This document shows, in pieces, positions 39,859 through 51,432 of a stretch of 64,000 bases of DNA; the first letter of the stretch is position 1, and each line of letters starts with the position of its first letter. Below the pieces are notes generated by a model. That model saw only the letters and a list, made by a program, of their open reading frames with translations, searched no databases and was not told the origin of the DNA. This stretch comes from Citricoccus sp. CH26A (GTDB taxonomy: Bacteria > Actinomycetota > Actinomycetes > Actinomycetales > Micrococcaceae): assembly GCF_000224415.1 (NCBI RefSeq), contig NZ_AFXQ01000014.1:1-64000 (forward strand), written 5' to 3'. The translations under genes and the position numbers were made by a program.

Positions 39859-39906
39859 CCCGGCAGCCGACCGGCTGACGAGTCGCCCGGTCCACCGGAC
39901 CGTCCG

Positions 39907-39938
39907 CAGAAGGGGCGCCCCACGGGGCGTCCCTTCTG
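39907..39938 (+). terminator. Hairpin terminator of the dioxygenase gene
   Basis: 15-bp stem with one G-T pair (CAGAAGGGGCGCCCC and its partner), 48 bases after the stop. Confidence 0.75.
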
Positions 39939-40002
39939 TGCATCCCGCCTGCGCACTCCTTCCGCCTCCCCCGGGCGCGCCAAAGCCTCCGGGCACGCGA
40001 AA

Positions 40003-40038
40003 GCCCCCGGAGCGTTGACGGGTCAATGCTCCGGGGGC
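40003..40038 (-). terminator. Hairpin terminator of the CstR-like gene
   Basis: 17-bp stem with one wobble (GCCCCCGGAGCGTTGAC) downstream of the repressor gene; on the minus strand it is followed by TTT. Confidence 0.75.
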
Positions 40039-40060
40039 CTCGGAAACCGCAGTCCAGGCC

Positions 40061-40401
<341 letters not shown>

Positions 40402-40412
40402 GTGGCAGACTC

Positions 40413-41039
40413 ATGGAGTCATATCCAGACGAACGGAAGAGAAGCCTCTTGACCTCCCCCACCCCCGCCCTGACCGACGTCGACGCCCCGACCCTGCGTG
40501 AGTGGATCGATCGCCACGATGACCTGATCGTGCTGGACATGCGTTCCGCCGCGGAGTTCGAGGGCCTGCACATCAAGGGTTCCTACAACGTCCCGCTTCC
40601 GCTGCTGTCCGAGCACGCCGACGAGCTCGCCCAGCGCCTGGACCGCCACGTGGTGCTGGTCTGCCAGTCCGGCGTCCGCGCCGGGCAGGCCCGCACCCGG
40701 CTGAACACCGCCGGCCTGGAGAAGGCCACGGTCCTCACCGGCGGCGTCCCCGCCTTCGAGGCCGCCGGTGGGGACGTCGTCCGCGGAGCCCAGCGCTGGT
40801 CCCTGGAGCGCCAGGTCCGCATGGCCGCCGGCTCCCTCGTGCTGGCCGGGATGCTGGGTGGGAAGCTCGTCTCCCCCAAGGTGAGCATGCTCGCCGGTGC
40901 CATCGGCGCCGGGCTGAGCTTCTCCGCCGTCACCAACACCTGCGCCATGGGCAACGTCCTGGCCAAGATGCCCTGGAACAGGACGGCCTCCGAGCCCACC
41001 GCCCAGTCCGCGATCGAGCAGTTGCCCTCCGCGGGCTGA
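40413..41039 (+). CDS. Rhodanese with C-terminal YgaP-like membrane domain
   Basis: 208-residue sulfurtransferase. Rhodanese domain about residues 25-125 with active cysteine in VCQSGVRAGQA; C-terminal DUF2892/YgaP-type hydrophobic hairpin (AAGSLVLAGMLGGKLV, GAGLSFSAVTNTCAMGNVL) that anchors it in the membrane. Moves sulfane sulfur from persulfides, feeding the dioxygenase. The extra conserved cysteine in the TNTCAMG motif is typical. The first ATG at 40413 lies only 12 bases from an operator; TTG 40449 with GGAAGAG upstream is an alternative start. The exporter gene follows 98 bases later. Confidence 0.85.
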   Translation: MESYPDERKRSLLTSPTPALTDVDAPTLREWIDRHDDLIVLDMRSAAEFEGLHIKGSYNVPLPLLSEHADELAQRLDRHVVLVCQSGVRAGQARTRLNTAGLEKATVLTGGVPAFEAAGGDVVRGAQRWSLERQVRMAAGSLVLAGMLGGKLVSPKVSMLAGAIGAGLSFSAVTNTCAMGNVLAKMPWNRTASEPTAQSAIEQLPSAG

Positions 41040-41137
41040 CCCAGACCGCCCGGCGGCGGCGCACCCCCTCCCCCCTCCGCGCCGCCGTCGGGCCCCTTCC
41101 TTCCCAGCCCCGCCCGGCCTACTCCCAAGGACCATCC

Positions 41138-42034
41138 ATGACCGTCACGCTCATCGTCACCCTTGCGCTCTCGGTGCTGATCGGGGTCTCCCTCGGCCTG
41201 CTGGGCGGTGGGGGGTCCATCCTCACCGTCCCGATCCTCACCTACGTGGCCGGACTTCCCGCCAAGGAGGCGATCGCCGCCTCGCTGTTCGTGGTGGGCA
41301 CCACCTCGCTGGTCAGCGTGGTCTCCCATGCCCGCAAGGGGAGGGTGAGGTGGCGTACCGGCCTCGTCTTCGGAGTGGCGAGCATGGCCGGTGCCTTCGG
41401 CGGCGGGCTGCTGGGCGGCCACATCCCCGGCACCGTGCTGATGATCGCCTTCGCCCTGATGATGGTCGCCACCGCGGCCGCCATGATCCGGGGCCGGAGG
41501 AAGGCCCCCTCCTCCGGCGGGGACGAGGCGAAGAAGCTGCCCGTCGTCAAGGTCGTCCTCGAGGGCCTGGTGGTCGGCCTGGTCACCGGGCTCGTCGGCG
41601 CCGGGGGCGGTTTCCTGGTGGTGCCCGCGCTGGTGCTGCTGGGCGGGCTGTCCATGCCGGCCGCCGTCGGGACGTCCCTGGTGGTCATCGCCATGAAGTC
41701 CTTCGCGGGCCTGGGCGGCTACCTCACGAGCGTCCAGCTCGACTGGGGGCTCGTGGCCGGGGTGACCGCCGCCGCGATCGTCGGTTCGCTGATCGGGGCG
41801 AAGCTGACGGGGATCATCCCCGAGAACATCCTGCGCGAGGGCTTCGGCTTCTTCGTGCTGGCCATGGGCGTCTTCGTCCTGGTCCAGGAACTGCCCTCCC
41901 CCGCAAGCGCAGTCGTCGGCGTCCTGGGCTCCGGCGCGGTGGCCGCGGTCCTGCTGTGCCGCTACGCCATCCCCTCCTGCCCGCTGAACCCCCGCCGGCA
42001 CCGGGAACCGGTCGCGGAACCCCAGTCAGCGTGA
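41138..42034 (+). CDS. TauE/SafE-family sulfite/anion exporter
   Basis: 298-residue membrane protein with about eight helices in two homologous halves, each starting with the glycine-rich family motif (GLLGGGGSILTVP; GLVGAGGGFLVVPAL). TauE/SafE members export sulfite, taurine-derived anions or related sulfur compounds. Position at the end of a persulfide oxidation operon makes removal of the sulfite formed by the dioxygenase the natural role, as in the staphylococcal cst operon (inference). The stop overlaps the end of the convergent lipoprotein gene by nine bases. Confidence 0.88.
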   Translation: MTVTLIVTLALSVLIGVSLGLLGGGGSILTVPILTYVAGLPAKEAIAASLFVVGTTSLVSVVSHARKGRVRWRTGLVFGVASMAGAFGGGLLGGHIPGTVLMIAFALMMVATAAAMIRGRRKAPSSGGDEAKKLPVVKVVLEGLVVGLVTGLVGAGGGFLVVPALVLLGGLSMPAAVGTSLVVIAMKSFAGLGGYLTSVQLDWGLVAGVTAAAIVGSLIGAKLTGIIPENILREGFGFFVLAMGVFVLVQELPSPASAVVGVLGSGAVAAVLLCRYAIPSCPLNPRRHREPVAEPQSA

Positions 42035-43033
42035 CTCCCCGCCGGCGGGCGTCACCGGTTCCACGGCGATGGTCCCGTAGACCCGCCGGTAGGGCTCGAG
42101 CGCACTGCTGATCCGCTCCAGGGTGCTCGCCGAGCCCGGGATCACCTCGAGGACGTCCTCCAGGACCGAGACAGTCCGGCCCCGGCGGCCCATGATGGTC
42201 TCGCGCGCCGGCTCGGCGCAATCCTCGTCGGCGAGGATGTCCTCGAAGCCGTCGCGGAGCACGTCCTGCAGTTCGGCCGCGTACAGGTCCGTCCTGCGCA
42301 GGGCGTAGTCGTAGAGCGCGAGGACACAGGCGACGGCCGCGCTGGGCCCGGTCTCCCGTCGGTCCATGGCCTCGGTCAGCAACCGCTGGCCGTGGCCGTC
42401 GAGCCGGGCGAGGATCTCTCCCGCGCCGGCCCACGCCACGGTCAGGGGCAGGTCCACCTGCGCGGTGATCGTGCCGGGTTCGGCGGAGATCCAGACCGAC
42501 TCCCCGGGGAGGATGAAGGCCGAGGCGTTGGACGGCTTGCCCCGTTCCTGTGCCGTCCGGTGCATCACCCCGGACTGGAGCGTCTCCAGGCGGGTGCGTC
42601 CGGGACGGTGCTCCTGCACCGCGTCCCAGGGCGTGGTGCGCAGGATCCACACCGCGCCGGTGCGGTTGTGCAGCCACGTGTAGGCGGGCCTCGTGTCCGT
42701 GCGCAGGCACGCATCCCACTCGTCCAGGATCCTCCTCCCCGCCGGATCGGTGGTGGACAACCGCAGCGCCTGCGCGGACCCGAGATCTTCACAGGTCCCC
42801 TGGGCGGTCTTGTGCACGTGCGGGGTCGGAGTGGCGGAAGCCCGGCGGGACCTCGTGTCGGTGCCCTCCGGCGTGGGGACGCCCAGCCCCGGCCCGGGAG
42901 CGTCCCCGGGGTCCTCGAACGGCGCACGGGTCGCGGGCGGTGGATCGGTCCCTGGTCCGGTATCCGGCTCCCCCGCCTCGCAGCCCGTGAGTGCGATCAC
43001 CAGGGCCGCGACGATCCATCGTCCCCGCCTCAT
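42026..43033 (-). CDS. Putative lipoprotein of unknown function
   Basis: 335-residue secreted lipoprotein: signal peptide RRGRWIVAALVIALTGCEAG with lipobox LTGC, then about 60 residues of Pro/Gly/Thr-rich linker, then a globular part with four cysteines (two in GTCEDLG and DACLRTD). No family recognised. Start ATG 43033 is preceded by CAGAAT six bases upstream (leaderless pattern). Overlaps the TauE/SafE gene tail-to-tail. Divergent from ppsA across a minisatellite. Confidence 0.6.
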   Translation of the reverse strand: MRRGRWIVAALVIALTGCEAGEPDTGPGTDPPPATRAPFEDPGDAPGPGLGVPTPEGTDTRSRRASATPTPHVHKTAQGTCEDLGSAQALRLSTTDPAGRRILDEWDACLRTDTRPAYTWLHNRTGAVWILRTTPWDAVQEHRPGRTRLETLQSGVMHRTAQERGKPSNASAFILPGESVWISAEPGTITAQVDLPLTVAWAGAGEILARLDGHGQRLLTEAMDRRETGPSAAVACVLALYDYALRRTDLYAAELQDVLRDGFEDILADEDCAEPARETIMGRRGRTVSVLEDVLEVIPGSASTLERISSALEPYRRVYGTIAVEPVTPAGGESR

Positions 43034-43160
43034 GCGGTCATTCTGGGCCAGCCCGACAGGCGGGGGAAGTGCTCGTGCCCCCTCGGGGCGCCGGTCCGTG
43101 CAGGTGTTCGGGGCGCTGATCCGCACGGATGCACGGGGTGCCGGCCCGCGAGGGCACCCA

Positions 43161-43264
43161 CGGGTGCGGCGCAGGGGTGCGGTGCGGAGATGCGGCGCAG
43201 GGGTGCGGTGCGGAGATGCGGCGCAGGGGTGCGGCGCAGCGGTGCGGCGCAGCGGTGCGGCGCA
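43161..43264. repeat. 13-bp tandem repeat, 8 units
   Basis: Eight contiguous 13-bp units, e.g. GCGGTGCGGCGCA (43239 and 43252, identical), GGGGTGCGGTGCG and GAGATGCGGCGCA alternating twice. Occupies the 308-base gap between the divergent lipoprotein and ppsA genes, 78 bases before ppsA. Confidence 0.85.
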
Positions 43265-43341
43265 GGCCTGCCGGACCTGTGCACGCGGCGAACCCCTGGC
43301 CTACCCTGTCTGCCACCAGGGACCGTATCGCGGAGGCGCAC

Positions 43342-45750
<2,409 letters not shown>

Positions 45751-45776
45751 CGCACGTGGCGCCGCCGGTGGGAGCC

Positions 45777-46208
45777 CTACTCGGTCCTGCCGTGCATGAT
45801 CAGCACGGGGCACGCGGCGTGCGCGCCGACGGCGGAACTGACCGAACCGAGCAGCAGGCCCCGGAACCCGCCCCGGCCGCGGCTGCCGACCACGAGCATG
45901 CGCGCGCCCTTGCTCAGCTCGGTGAGCACCTGCGCGGGCTGGCCCTTCTGCACCACGGTCTGCAGCGATGCCGGCTGTTCGTCGCCGAACGCCTCGGCGA
46001 GCGTGCCGTCGAGCCGTTGCCGGGCCTCCTGCTCGGGATCGTAGCCGACCAGTTCCGGGATCTCCCCACTCGCCGCGGGCCACTGCCAGGCCGCCACCGC
46101 CATCAGCGGGGCGTTCATCAGATCCGCCATGATCTTGCCCTCGCGCAGCGCCTCGATCGACTGGTCCGACCCGTCAACCCCGACGACCACCGGCTTCGAC
46201 TCGTCCAT
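45777..46208 (-). CDS. Universal stress protein (UspA family), single domain
   Basis: 143-residue UspA-domain protein. Start VVVGVDGSDQSIEALREG and the ATP-binding G-x(2)-G-x(9)-G-S pattern GSRGRGGFRGLLLGSVS place it in the nucleotide-binding class. AAGGGG precedes ATG 46208. Convergent with ppsA, 26 bases apart. Role in dormancy or stress is general to the family; nothing in the context makes it more specific. Confidence 0.88.
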   Translation of the reverse strand: MDESKPVVVGVDGSDQSIEALREGKIMADLMNAPLMAVAAWQWPAASGEIPELVGYDPEQEARQRLDGTLAEAFGDEQPASLQTVVQKGQPAQVLTELSKGARMLVVGSRGRGGFRGLLLGSVSSAVGAHAACPVLIMHGRTE

Positions 46209-46441
46209 GGTGTTCCCCTTCTGCGTCGTTTCCACTGCCGGTCCGTCGTCTCCACGTCAGCAGGAGCGCGCGGGGTCCAGCACACGGGTCCGGAGGGCCC
46301 GTGGAGTGTGGCCACAGTAGGCAGCGGCTCGGCTGCGGCACAAGGTCCGGAGCGCGGGCGGGGCTGACGGACGACCACGTCGGCCCGTACCGTGACGTGG
46401 GAGCGGTCCCCACCGTGGGGCGAGGACAGGAAGGGTGAGGC

Positions 46442-47425
46442 ATGCGGGCAGTGATCGTGGAGTCCCGGGGAGCGGAGGCGCGCCTGGAGGAGACGGCCGA
46501 CGAGGGCATCCTCAGTGGTCCCGTGGAGCTGGACGTACTCTACTCCAGCTACAACTACAAGGACGGCCTGGCCATCACCGGTGCCGGCCGGGGCGTGCTG
46601 CAGAACTGGCCGATCATCCCGGGCATCGACATCGTCGGCACGGTCACCCGCTCCGACGACCCGGCCTGGGACCCCGGGGACACGGTGGTGCTCAACGGGG
46701 ACGGCATCGGCGAATCGCGCCACGGCGGCTTCGCGACCCGGGCCCGGGTCCACGGCGAGGCCCTCGTGGAGCTGCCCCGGGACATCAGCCCGGTGCGCGC
46801 CGCGGCCATCGGCACCGCCGGCTTCACGGCCATGATCTCCGTGCTGCAGCTGGCCGATGCCGGACTCACCCCGGGGTCCGGGGACATCCTGGTCACCGGC
46901 GCGGCCGGTGGCGTGGGTTCGGTGGCGGTGTCCCTGCTGGCCGGCCGCGGTTACCGGGTGGTGGCCTCCACCGGACGGGCCGAGGAGGAGGGTGACTACC
47001 TGCGGGACCTCGGTGCCGCCGACCTCCTCGACCGCCACGAGCTCTCCGAGGACCTCGGCAAGCCCCTGCAGGAACAGCGCTGGGCCGGCGCCGTGGACGT
47101 CGCCGGCAGCACCACCCTGGCCAACGTCCTGGCCCAGACCAACTACGGCGGGACCGTGTCCGCCTGCGGCCTGGCCCAGGGCATGGACCTGCCCACGACC
47201 GTGGCGCCGTTCATCCTGCGCGGCGTCACCCTCACCGGCGCCAACTCGGTCTACGCACCGCAGGCCCTGCGCCAGCGGGCCTGGACCGCCCTGGCCGACG
47301 AGCTCGACCTGGACCAGCTCGACCTGATGACCACGACCATCGGGCTGGCCGAGACCATCCCCTACGCCCAGCAGATCCTGGCCGGGCGCACCCGCGGGCG
47401 CACCGTGGTGGACGTCAACGGGTAG
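46442..47425 (+). CDS. AcuI/YhdH-type acryloyl-CoA/quinone reductase
   Basis: 327-residue medium-chain reductase. VLYSSYNYKDGLAITGAGRG is the signature of the AcuI/YhdH group, and ILVTGAAGGVGSVAVSLLAGRG is the NADPH Rossmann motif. AcuI reduces acryloyl-CoA to propionyl-CoA, protecting against toxic acrylate; YhdH's role is less clear. No DMSP lyase is visible nearby, so an acrylate-detoxification role rests on family membership. Single gene with a divergent universal stress protein upstream. Confidence 0.85.
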   Translation: MRAVIVESRGAEARLEETADEGILSGPVELDVLYSSYNYKDGLAITGAGRGVLQNWPIIPGIDIVGTVTRSDDPAWDPGDTVVLNGDGIGESRHGGFATRARVHGEALVELPRDISPVRAAAIGTAGFTAMISVLQLADAGLTPGSGDILVTGAAGGVGSVAVSLLAGRGYRVVASTGRAEEEGDYLRDLGAADLLDRHELSEDLGKPLQEQRWAGAVDVAGSTTLANVLAQTNYGGTVSACGLAQGMDLPTTVAPFILRGVTLTGANSVYAPQALRQRAWTALADELDLDQLDLMTTTIGLAETIPYAQQILAGRTRGRTVVDVNG

Positions 47426-47429
47426 GCCC

Positions 47430-47645
47430 TCAGCCGCAGGTCCGCGCGTGCCGTGGCACTCCCGGTCGACCGCCCCACACCCTCTCGGTGGAGACCGCGT
47501 TCACGTGCGGTGCCGACTGCACCAGGTCGGCATTCAGGGACCTGGTCCCTGCTTCAGCGTCCACGAGCATCCACGCCAGCAGGCACAGGGTCGCGAGCAC
47601 GCCGACGGTGATGATCCGGCGGGCCGCCACGGACAGGCACAACAT
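47430..47645 (-). CDS. Possible small single-pass membrane protein
   Basis: 71 codons from ATG 47645 with one hydrophobic segment (IITVGVLATLCLLAWMLV at about residues 10-27) and a polar C-terminal part. No recognised family and no clear ribosome site; the open frame continues upstream in the same frame, so the start is uncertain. It is convergent with the AcuI-like gene. Listed because the hydrophobic segment is better than expected by chance in such GC-rich DNA; could be a chance frame. Confidence 0.28.
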   Translation of the reverse strand: MLCLSVAARRIITVGVLATLCLLAWMLVDAEAGTRSLNADLVQSAPHVNAVSTERVWGGRPGVPRHARTCG

Positions 47646-47725
47646 CCAACGACCGCCACGGCCACCCGGTGGTACATGCCGGGGTGAAGTGCGAGATCGA
47701 GGCCTCAGCCCGGCTGGCGCTGGGT

Positions 47726-47821
47726 TCACTCAGTGCGAGCCTTGCCGATGTACGCCTTCATCTGCTTGCGGAGCAGTATGGCGTTGGCTGCCGACAGGCC
47801 GATCTCGTAAGTGGCGACCAT
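47726..47821 (-). CDS. Possible 31-residue peptide
   Basis: ATG 47821 to TGA 47726 encodes MVATYEIGLSAANAILLRKQ... and ends in KARTE. It lies 15 bases after the AAA ATPase stop. The AT content and codon use differ little from true genes. It may be the tail of a decayed gene instead of a functional peptide. No ribosome site is evident. Confidence 0.25.
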   Translation of the reverse strand: MVATYEIGLSAANAILLRKQMKAYIGKARTE

Positions 47822-47836
47822 CAAGGACAGAAGGCC

Positions 47837-48952
47837 TCAGGGGCGCAGGTGCTCGCGCAGGCCCGGGATGGCGAAGTCCACCAGGCCGTGTCCGGTGGAC
47901 TCGATGAGCCCGGCGTCGATGAGCCGCGCCCGATAATTGCCCACGGTGTTACGGGCATCCCCGAGCCGCCGGCCGATATCGACGGTCCGAGACGACCCGT
48001 CGTCCTCGGCCATGGCCCGCAAGAACTCCAGGTCCTTCGGGGAGGCCGAGGCCAGGGCCGCGTCGATGACCATCCGGGTGTTGCGCCGGCGTGCGGCCGC
48101 CACCGCCAGGCCGACGTCCTCCGCGGTCAGGGGCCCGTCGGTGGCCTCGGCGACCTGCCACAGGTGGTACCCCACCAGCTGGATCAAGAACGGGTACCCG
48201 CCAGTGACCTCTGCCGCGGTGCGCAGCAACTCCGGGGCGATCGCATGCTCCAGGACGGTAAGAGTGTCCCGGTAGGAGGCTTCGACCTCGTCAATGGCCG
48301 CGGGATGCAGGTCGATGCGGTCCGCCCGGCGCAGGAACGTGGCCACGCCCTCGTCCAATAGATCCGAGACCGCTGCGGGCAGGCCGGCGAAGACCAGGGC
48401 CACCGGGAGCCCGGCCCGGATGAAGTGCTGCACCGAGGCCGCCAACTGGGCCAGCTCGTCCCGATCGGCGCCGTGAATCTCATCCACCGTGATGGCCAGC
48501 CCGGTGCCTTGAGCATCCAGCAGTCTCAGCAGTTCCTCCCCCAGCTGGCGCCACCCGGCCTGCTGGGCCGGGGCCAACTCGGTGGTCACTGAGAACCCGC
48601 CCAGGCCCACCCCGGTGATGCGCCGGCCGGCCGGCCCGGAACCGAGCTCTTCCAGGAAGGGGTGCATCGCCGCGCCAATCCGGCCCAGGAACCCGCGCGT
48701 GGCGGTCTCGGAGATCACCGCCCACCCGGCTCGACGGGCGGCGTCCTCGGCCTCGCCCAGCATCACCGTCTTGCCCACCCCGCGCGCCCCGGTGAAGATC
48801 GTCAACAGTCCCGGAGCGCCCGAGCGGATCCGCAACCCATATTCGAACTCATCCAACAACCCCGCTCGTCCGACCAACTGGGGCGGCTCGGCCCCGGCCG
48901 TCGGCCGGAATGGATTCAGTCCTGGCACCACAGTCACCCTTTCGGTGTACAT
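47837..48952 (-). CDS. AAA-type ATP-binding protein (STAND/archaeal-like ATPase)
   Basis: 371-residue P-loop ATPase. Walker A GARGVGKT at about residue 55, Walker B LAITVDEIH at about 155, sensor region FAGLPAAVSDLLDEG, and a C-terminal winged-helix (DIGRRLGDARNTVGNYRARLIDAGLIES, a typical HTH). The order NTPase plus wHTH resembles the ORC/Cdc6-like and 'AAA-16' proteins found as singletons in actinobacterial accessory DNA; function is unknown. Start codon uncertain (ATG chosen at MYTERVTVVPGL). It opens a gene-poor, decayed stretch. Confidence 0.72.
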   Translation of the reverse strand: MYTERVTVVPGLNPFRPTAGAEPPQLVGRAGLLDEFEYGLRIRSGAPGLLTIFTGARGVGKTVMLGEAEDAARRAGWAVISETATRGFLGRIGAAMHPFLEELGSGPAGRRITGVGLGGFSVTTELAPAQQAGWRQLGEELLRLLDAQGTGLAITVDEIHGADRDELAQLAASVQHFIRAGLPVALVFAGLPAAVSDLLDEGVATFLRRADRIDLHPAAIDEVEASYRDTLTVLEHAIAPELLRTAAEVTGGYPFLIQLVGYHLWQVAEATDGPLTAEDVGLAVAAARRRNTRMVIDAALASASPKDLEFLRAMAEDDGSSRTVDIGRRLGDARNTVGNYRARLIDAGLIESTGHGLVDFAIPGLREHLRP

Positions 48953-49237
48953 CGGTGAACCTTATGAACATGAGTGTACATAGTGACTACCTGTGATTCC
49001 CCAGGATGGCTGCCAAGTCCTCGCCCGCAAACGGCCGAACGGCCGGAGGATGCCCTGTTACTCACAGACGCCGTGGCTTCCGGACTGTCGGAGTCCGTGA
49101 GTAAAGCACCGCGGCGGGCGGGTGCTCACGAACCCTCCACCACGGCCTCCCTGGGGGCCGGAGCACGTTGTCCCGCAGGCTGTGGGACAACTGGCTCCGA
49201 CCAGTTGGGGCGAAGACCCGAATAGAGAAGGGGTTGC

Positions 49238-49393
49238 CAGAATGCCGAGGCCCTGGGCTACATCCAAGACGACCTCGGATACACCCAGGCCCCCGTCGTC
49301 GTGGTCGACGACCAGGACCACTGGTCCAGATTCCAACCCGACCAGATCCACCGGGTCGCCACCATCCTGGCCCGCAGCGGCTCAATCGTCTAA
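49238..49393 (+). pseudogene. NrdH-like redoxin, C-terminal remnant
   Basis: In frame 49238-49393 the translation has GYTQAPVVVVDDQDHW and SRFQPDQIHRVATILA before TAA. This QAPVVVV...HWS-F-PD-I pattern is that of the C-terminal half of NrdH-type glutaredoxins, which reduce ribonucleotide reductase. The CxxC half and start are missing; the 285 bases upstream show nothing. A decayed duplicate (inference). Confidence 0.55.
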
Positions 49394-49468
49394 CCCCCGG
49401 CACCCACGACCGGACCCCGCCGACCCTCCCCAGCGCTCTGTCGGGAAGGGAGTCTTCGGCCGGGATGG

Positions 49469-49804
49469 TCAAGCGCTGCGCTGCAACGATGCGCTGGCGC
49501 CGGTGCCGTCATGGGCGCGGACCAACCGCCACCGCCCCGAATCCCGGTGATGGGCGATGTCCAGGGTCAACAGAGGCGCACGGCGCGCGGCGGCCAGGCG
49601 GACCTGCAACCGCCAGATCTCATGATCGATCAGCCCGGCACCCCGTCCACGTTCGACCCGGCGCTCCTCCACCCACCACTTGCGCCGCTCGTACCAACGC
49701 ACAGGCTCAGCGGCCACCACATACCGCCGCCCCTCCCACACCAGATACCGCGGCATCCCGTGACCGTCGCGTTCGACTCCCACCGACTGCGTGAACACTC
49801 CCAC
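49469..49804 (-). CDS. DUF6504-like small protein
   Basis: 111-residue basic protein. Segment RYLVWEGRRYVVAAEPVRWYERRKWW followed by H-E-I-W-R-L-Q-V matches the DUF6504 pattern (xFxWRGRxYxV...W...RxWW...WRVxA). In actinobacteria DUF6504 genes usually adjoin ImuB/DnaE2 mutagenesis genes; here it stands alone. Start is GTG 49804, with ATG 49756 possible. Role unknown. Confidence 0.6.
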   Translation of the reverse strand: MGVFTQSVGVERDGHGMPRYLVWEGRRYVVAAEPVRWYERRKWWVEERRVERGRGAGLIDHEIWRLQVRLAAARRAPLLTLDIAHHRDSGRWRLVRAHDGTGASASLQRSA

Positions 49805-50007
49805 CCGTGCCGACGTCCCTTCATGTGTCCTGTGTTAATAGTTGCCCCGCCGCGAGTTGCCGACGGGGGTGGCCGGTCAGCTGCCGTTCGGTCCACGCGT
49901 GCGTCTGGGAAGGAACGCCACAACGAGGAACCGGGGCTGACCGGTCGGCGGTGGGAAGCGCCATCACCCCGGGACACTATGAGCACCGGAGGACACGCTA
50001 ACCACCG

Positions 50008-50019
50008 CCCCCCCCCCCC
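50008..50019. repeat. C12 homopolymer
   Basis: Twelve consecutive C in the gap 49805-50262, where I see no gene; a fragment with DIEIHPASGLADWDT can be read at about 50083-50130, too short to assign. Confidence 0.8.
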
Positions 50020-50262
50020 GCACGGACCGATCACAGCCAGCATTCCCCCACCGACGTGCCCTTCTACGGGGAAAGGACGTCGACATCGAGATCCACCCTG
50101 CCTCGGGCCTCGCCGACTGGGACACTCGGCCGGGCCCAATCGAAGGCGCTGCCGCTACGGCCAGGGTGAAGGCTGCGGCTCGAGCCCTTTGTCGCGGTCG
50201 GCCGGACGTGGCGGCCGACCTGGCGTTATCGCTGACGGATTCGGAACGTGCCCGTTCTTGCC

Positions 50263-50571
50263 GGTTCGTTCGACCGGACGGCGTACTGGCGACTGGCGCA
50301 CCGGGAGTCGGTGTTGATGTATCAGCGCGGCCTCAGCGTCGAACAGATCGCCCGCCTCTACTGATGCGAACCGGCCCGGGTGTGCCGGTACCTGATGGGG
50401 GTGTACGGGCGCGCCCCTGAACTGTTGCAGAACGGGCCGCACCGCGAACTCGTCTACGACCGGCCGCGGCCGGAGACCTGGCCGGACCGCGGCCAGTGCT
50501 TCAAGACAATGCTGACCCGGTTCGAGGCCTTCCTGTCCGAACACGGGCGGAGACACCAGACAGTATTAAAG
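50263..50571 (+). pseudogene. Helicase-associated-domain-like remnant with in-frame stop
   Basis: In one frame: FDRTAYWRLAHRESVLMYQR, then EQIARLY-stop-CEPARVCRYLM, and further DRGQCFKTMLTRFEAFLSEH. The repeated W-x-RLAHRES and F..FLSEHGR pattern resembles the helicase-associated region of large actinobacterial proteins, of which no helicase core is visible here. The TGA stands where CGA (Arg) would be expected. No promoter or start upstream. Assignment of the parent family is tentative. Confidence 0.45.
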
Positions 50572-50719
50572 GAGGACGTGGGCAAGTCCTCGGAGACGCC
50601 GGGGTCTCGACCTGGACTCGCGACGCCGGCGGGCAAGCCGTGGCCCTGCGGGTCGCATCGGCCATGGGAGAGCGGCGTCGTTGTTTGGATTCCAGGGGGG
50701 TATTGTGCGTTGCGCCGGT

Positions 50720-51334
50720 TCAGCCTTCGCCACCAAGCAGGTGGTACCAGCTGTCGGCGAGTACTTCGAGTGCGTGGTCGCGGTTGGGCTCGCCCTTGCG
50801 GCGTGTCCAGAGGGTGCTGATGTAGTCGAGCTGCTCGTAGGCGAGGCTTCCCCGGAGATGGCGCGTCTCCGGGGGGAACCGGTTCGCCAGTTCCATGCCA
50901 CGGACCATGTCGGCGATGACCTCCTCTCGCCATTGTTCGAGCAGGGTCCGTACCTCGCGATCGACGGCGGACGCTTCGATGAGCACGTCCAGGTAGGGGC
51001 GGAAGTCTGGCCAGAGCGCAGCGCGGGACTCCAGCCATGCCAGGATGCCCGGCAACTGGCCCACTCGGACGATATCGACGAGTTCGGCGGCGGTGGAGGG
51101 CGTGCCGGGGGCCTCGGCGCGTTCGAGCACGGTGTTGACGCGCGCCAAGAACTCCCTCATCAGGTGGGTACGTGAGGGGTAGTGCGCGTAGAAGGTTACC
51201 CGGCTGGTGCCGGCGGCCACGGCGATTTCGTCGATGGTCGTCGCGGCGTAGCCCTTCTCGGTGAAGAGCTCCAGCGCCCGGTCGACGATCGTGTCGCGGG
51301 TCAGCTGTTTCTGGGCTTCTCGCAGCGACTGCAT
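50720..51334 (-). CDS. TetR-family regulator next to the P450 operon
   Basis: 204-residue TetR-type protein: N-terminal HTH (RDTIVDRALELFTEKGYAAT, TIDEIAVAAGTSRVTFYAHYPS), C-terminal ligand domain without known match. It lies beyond the end of the ferredoxin reductase gene on the same strand and is the only regulator near the catabolic island, so it is the best candidate for binding the twin palindromes at 55905 and 56034. Its own upstream region has GTTAAG-N4-CTTAC (51355-51369), arms like those operators but arranged tail to tail (suggestive only). Confidence 0.83.
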   Translation of the reverse strand: MQSLREAQKQLTRDTIVDRALELFTEKGYAATTIDEIAVAAGTSRVTFYAHYPSRTHLMREFLARVNTVLERAEAPGTPSTAAELVDIVRVGQLPGILAWLESRAALWPDFRPYLDVLIEASAVDREVRTLLEQWREEVIADMVRGMELANRFPPETRHLRGSLAYEQLDYISTLWTRRKGEPNRDHALEVLADSWYHLLGGEG

Positions 51335-51432
51335 GAGGCAATCCTATCCGTGGTGTTAAGCGTCCTTACGTTGATTGGAGGAAGGCTGGGGTACGGCGGT
51401 AGGCGCCTCCTTGGGGGAACCGAGGATCGGCA

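Noticed and set aside
43161-43264. CRISPR array
   Set aside because: Contiguous 13-bp units without spacers; no cas genes.
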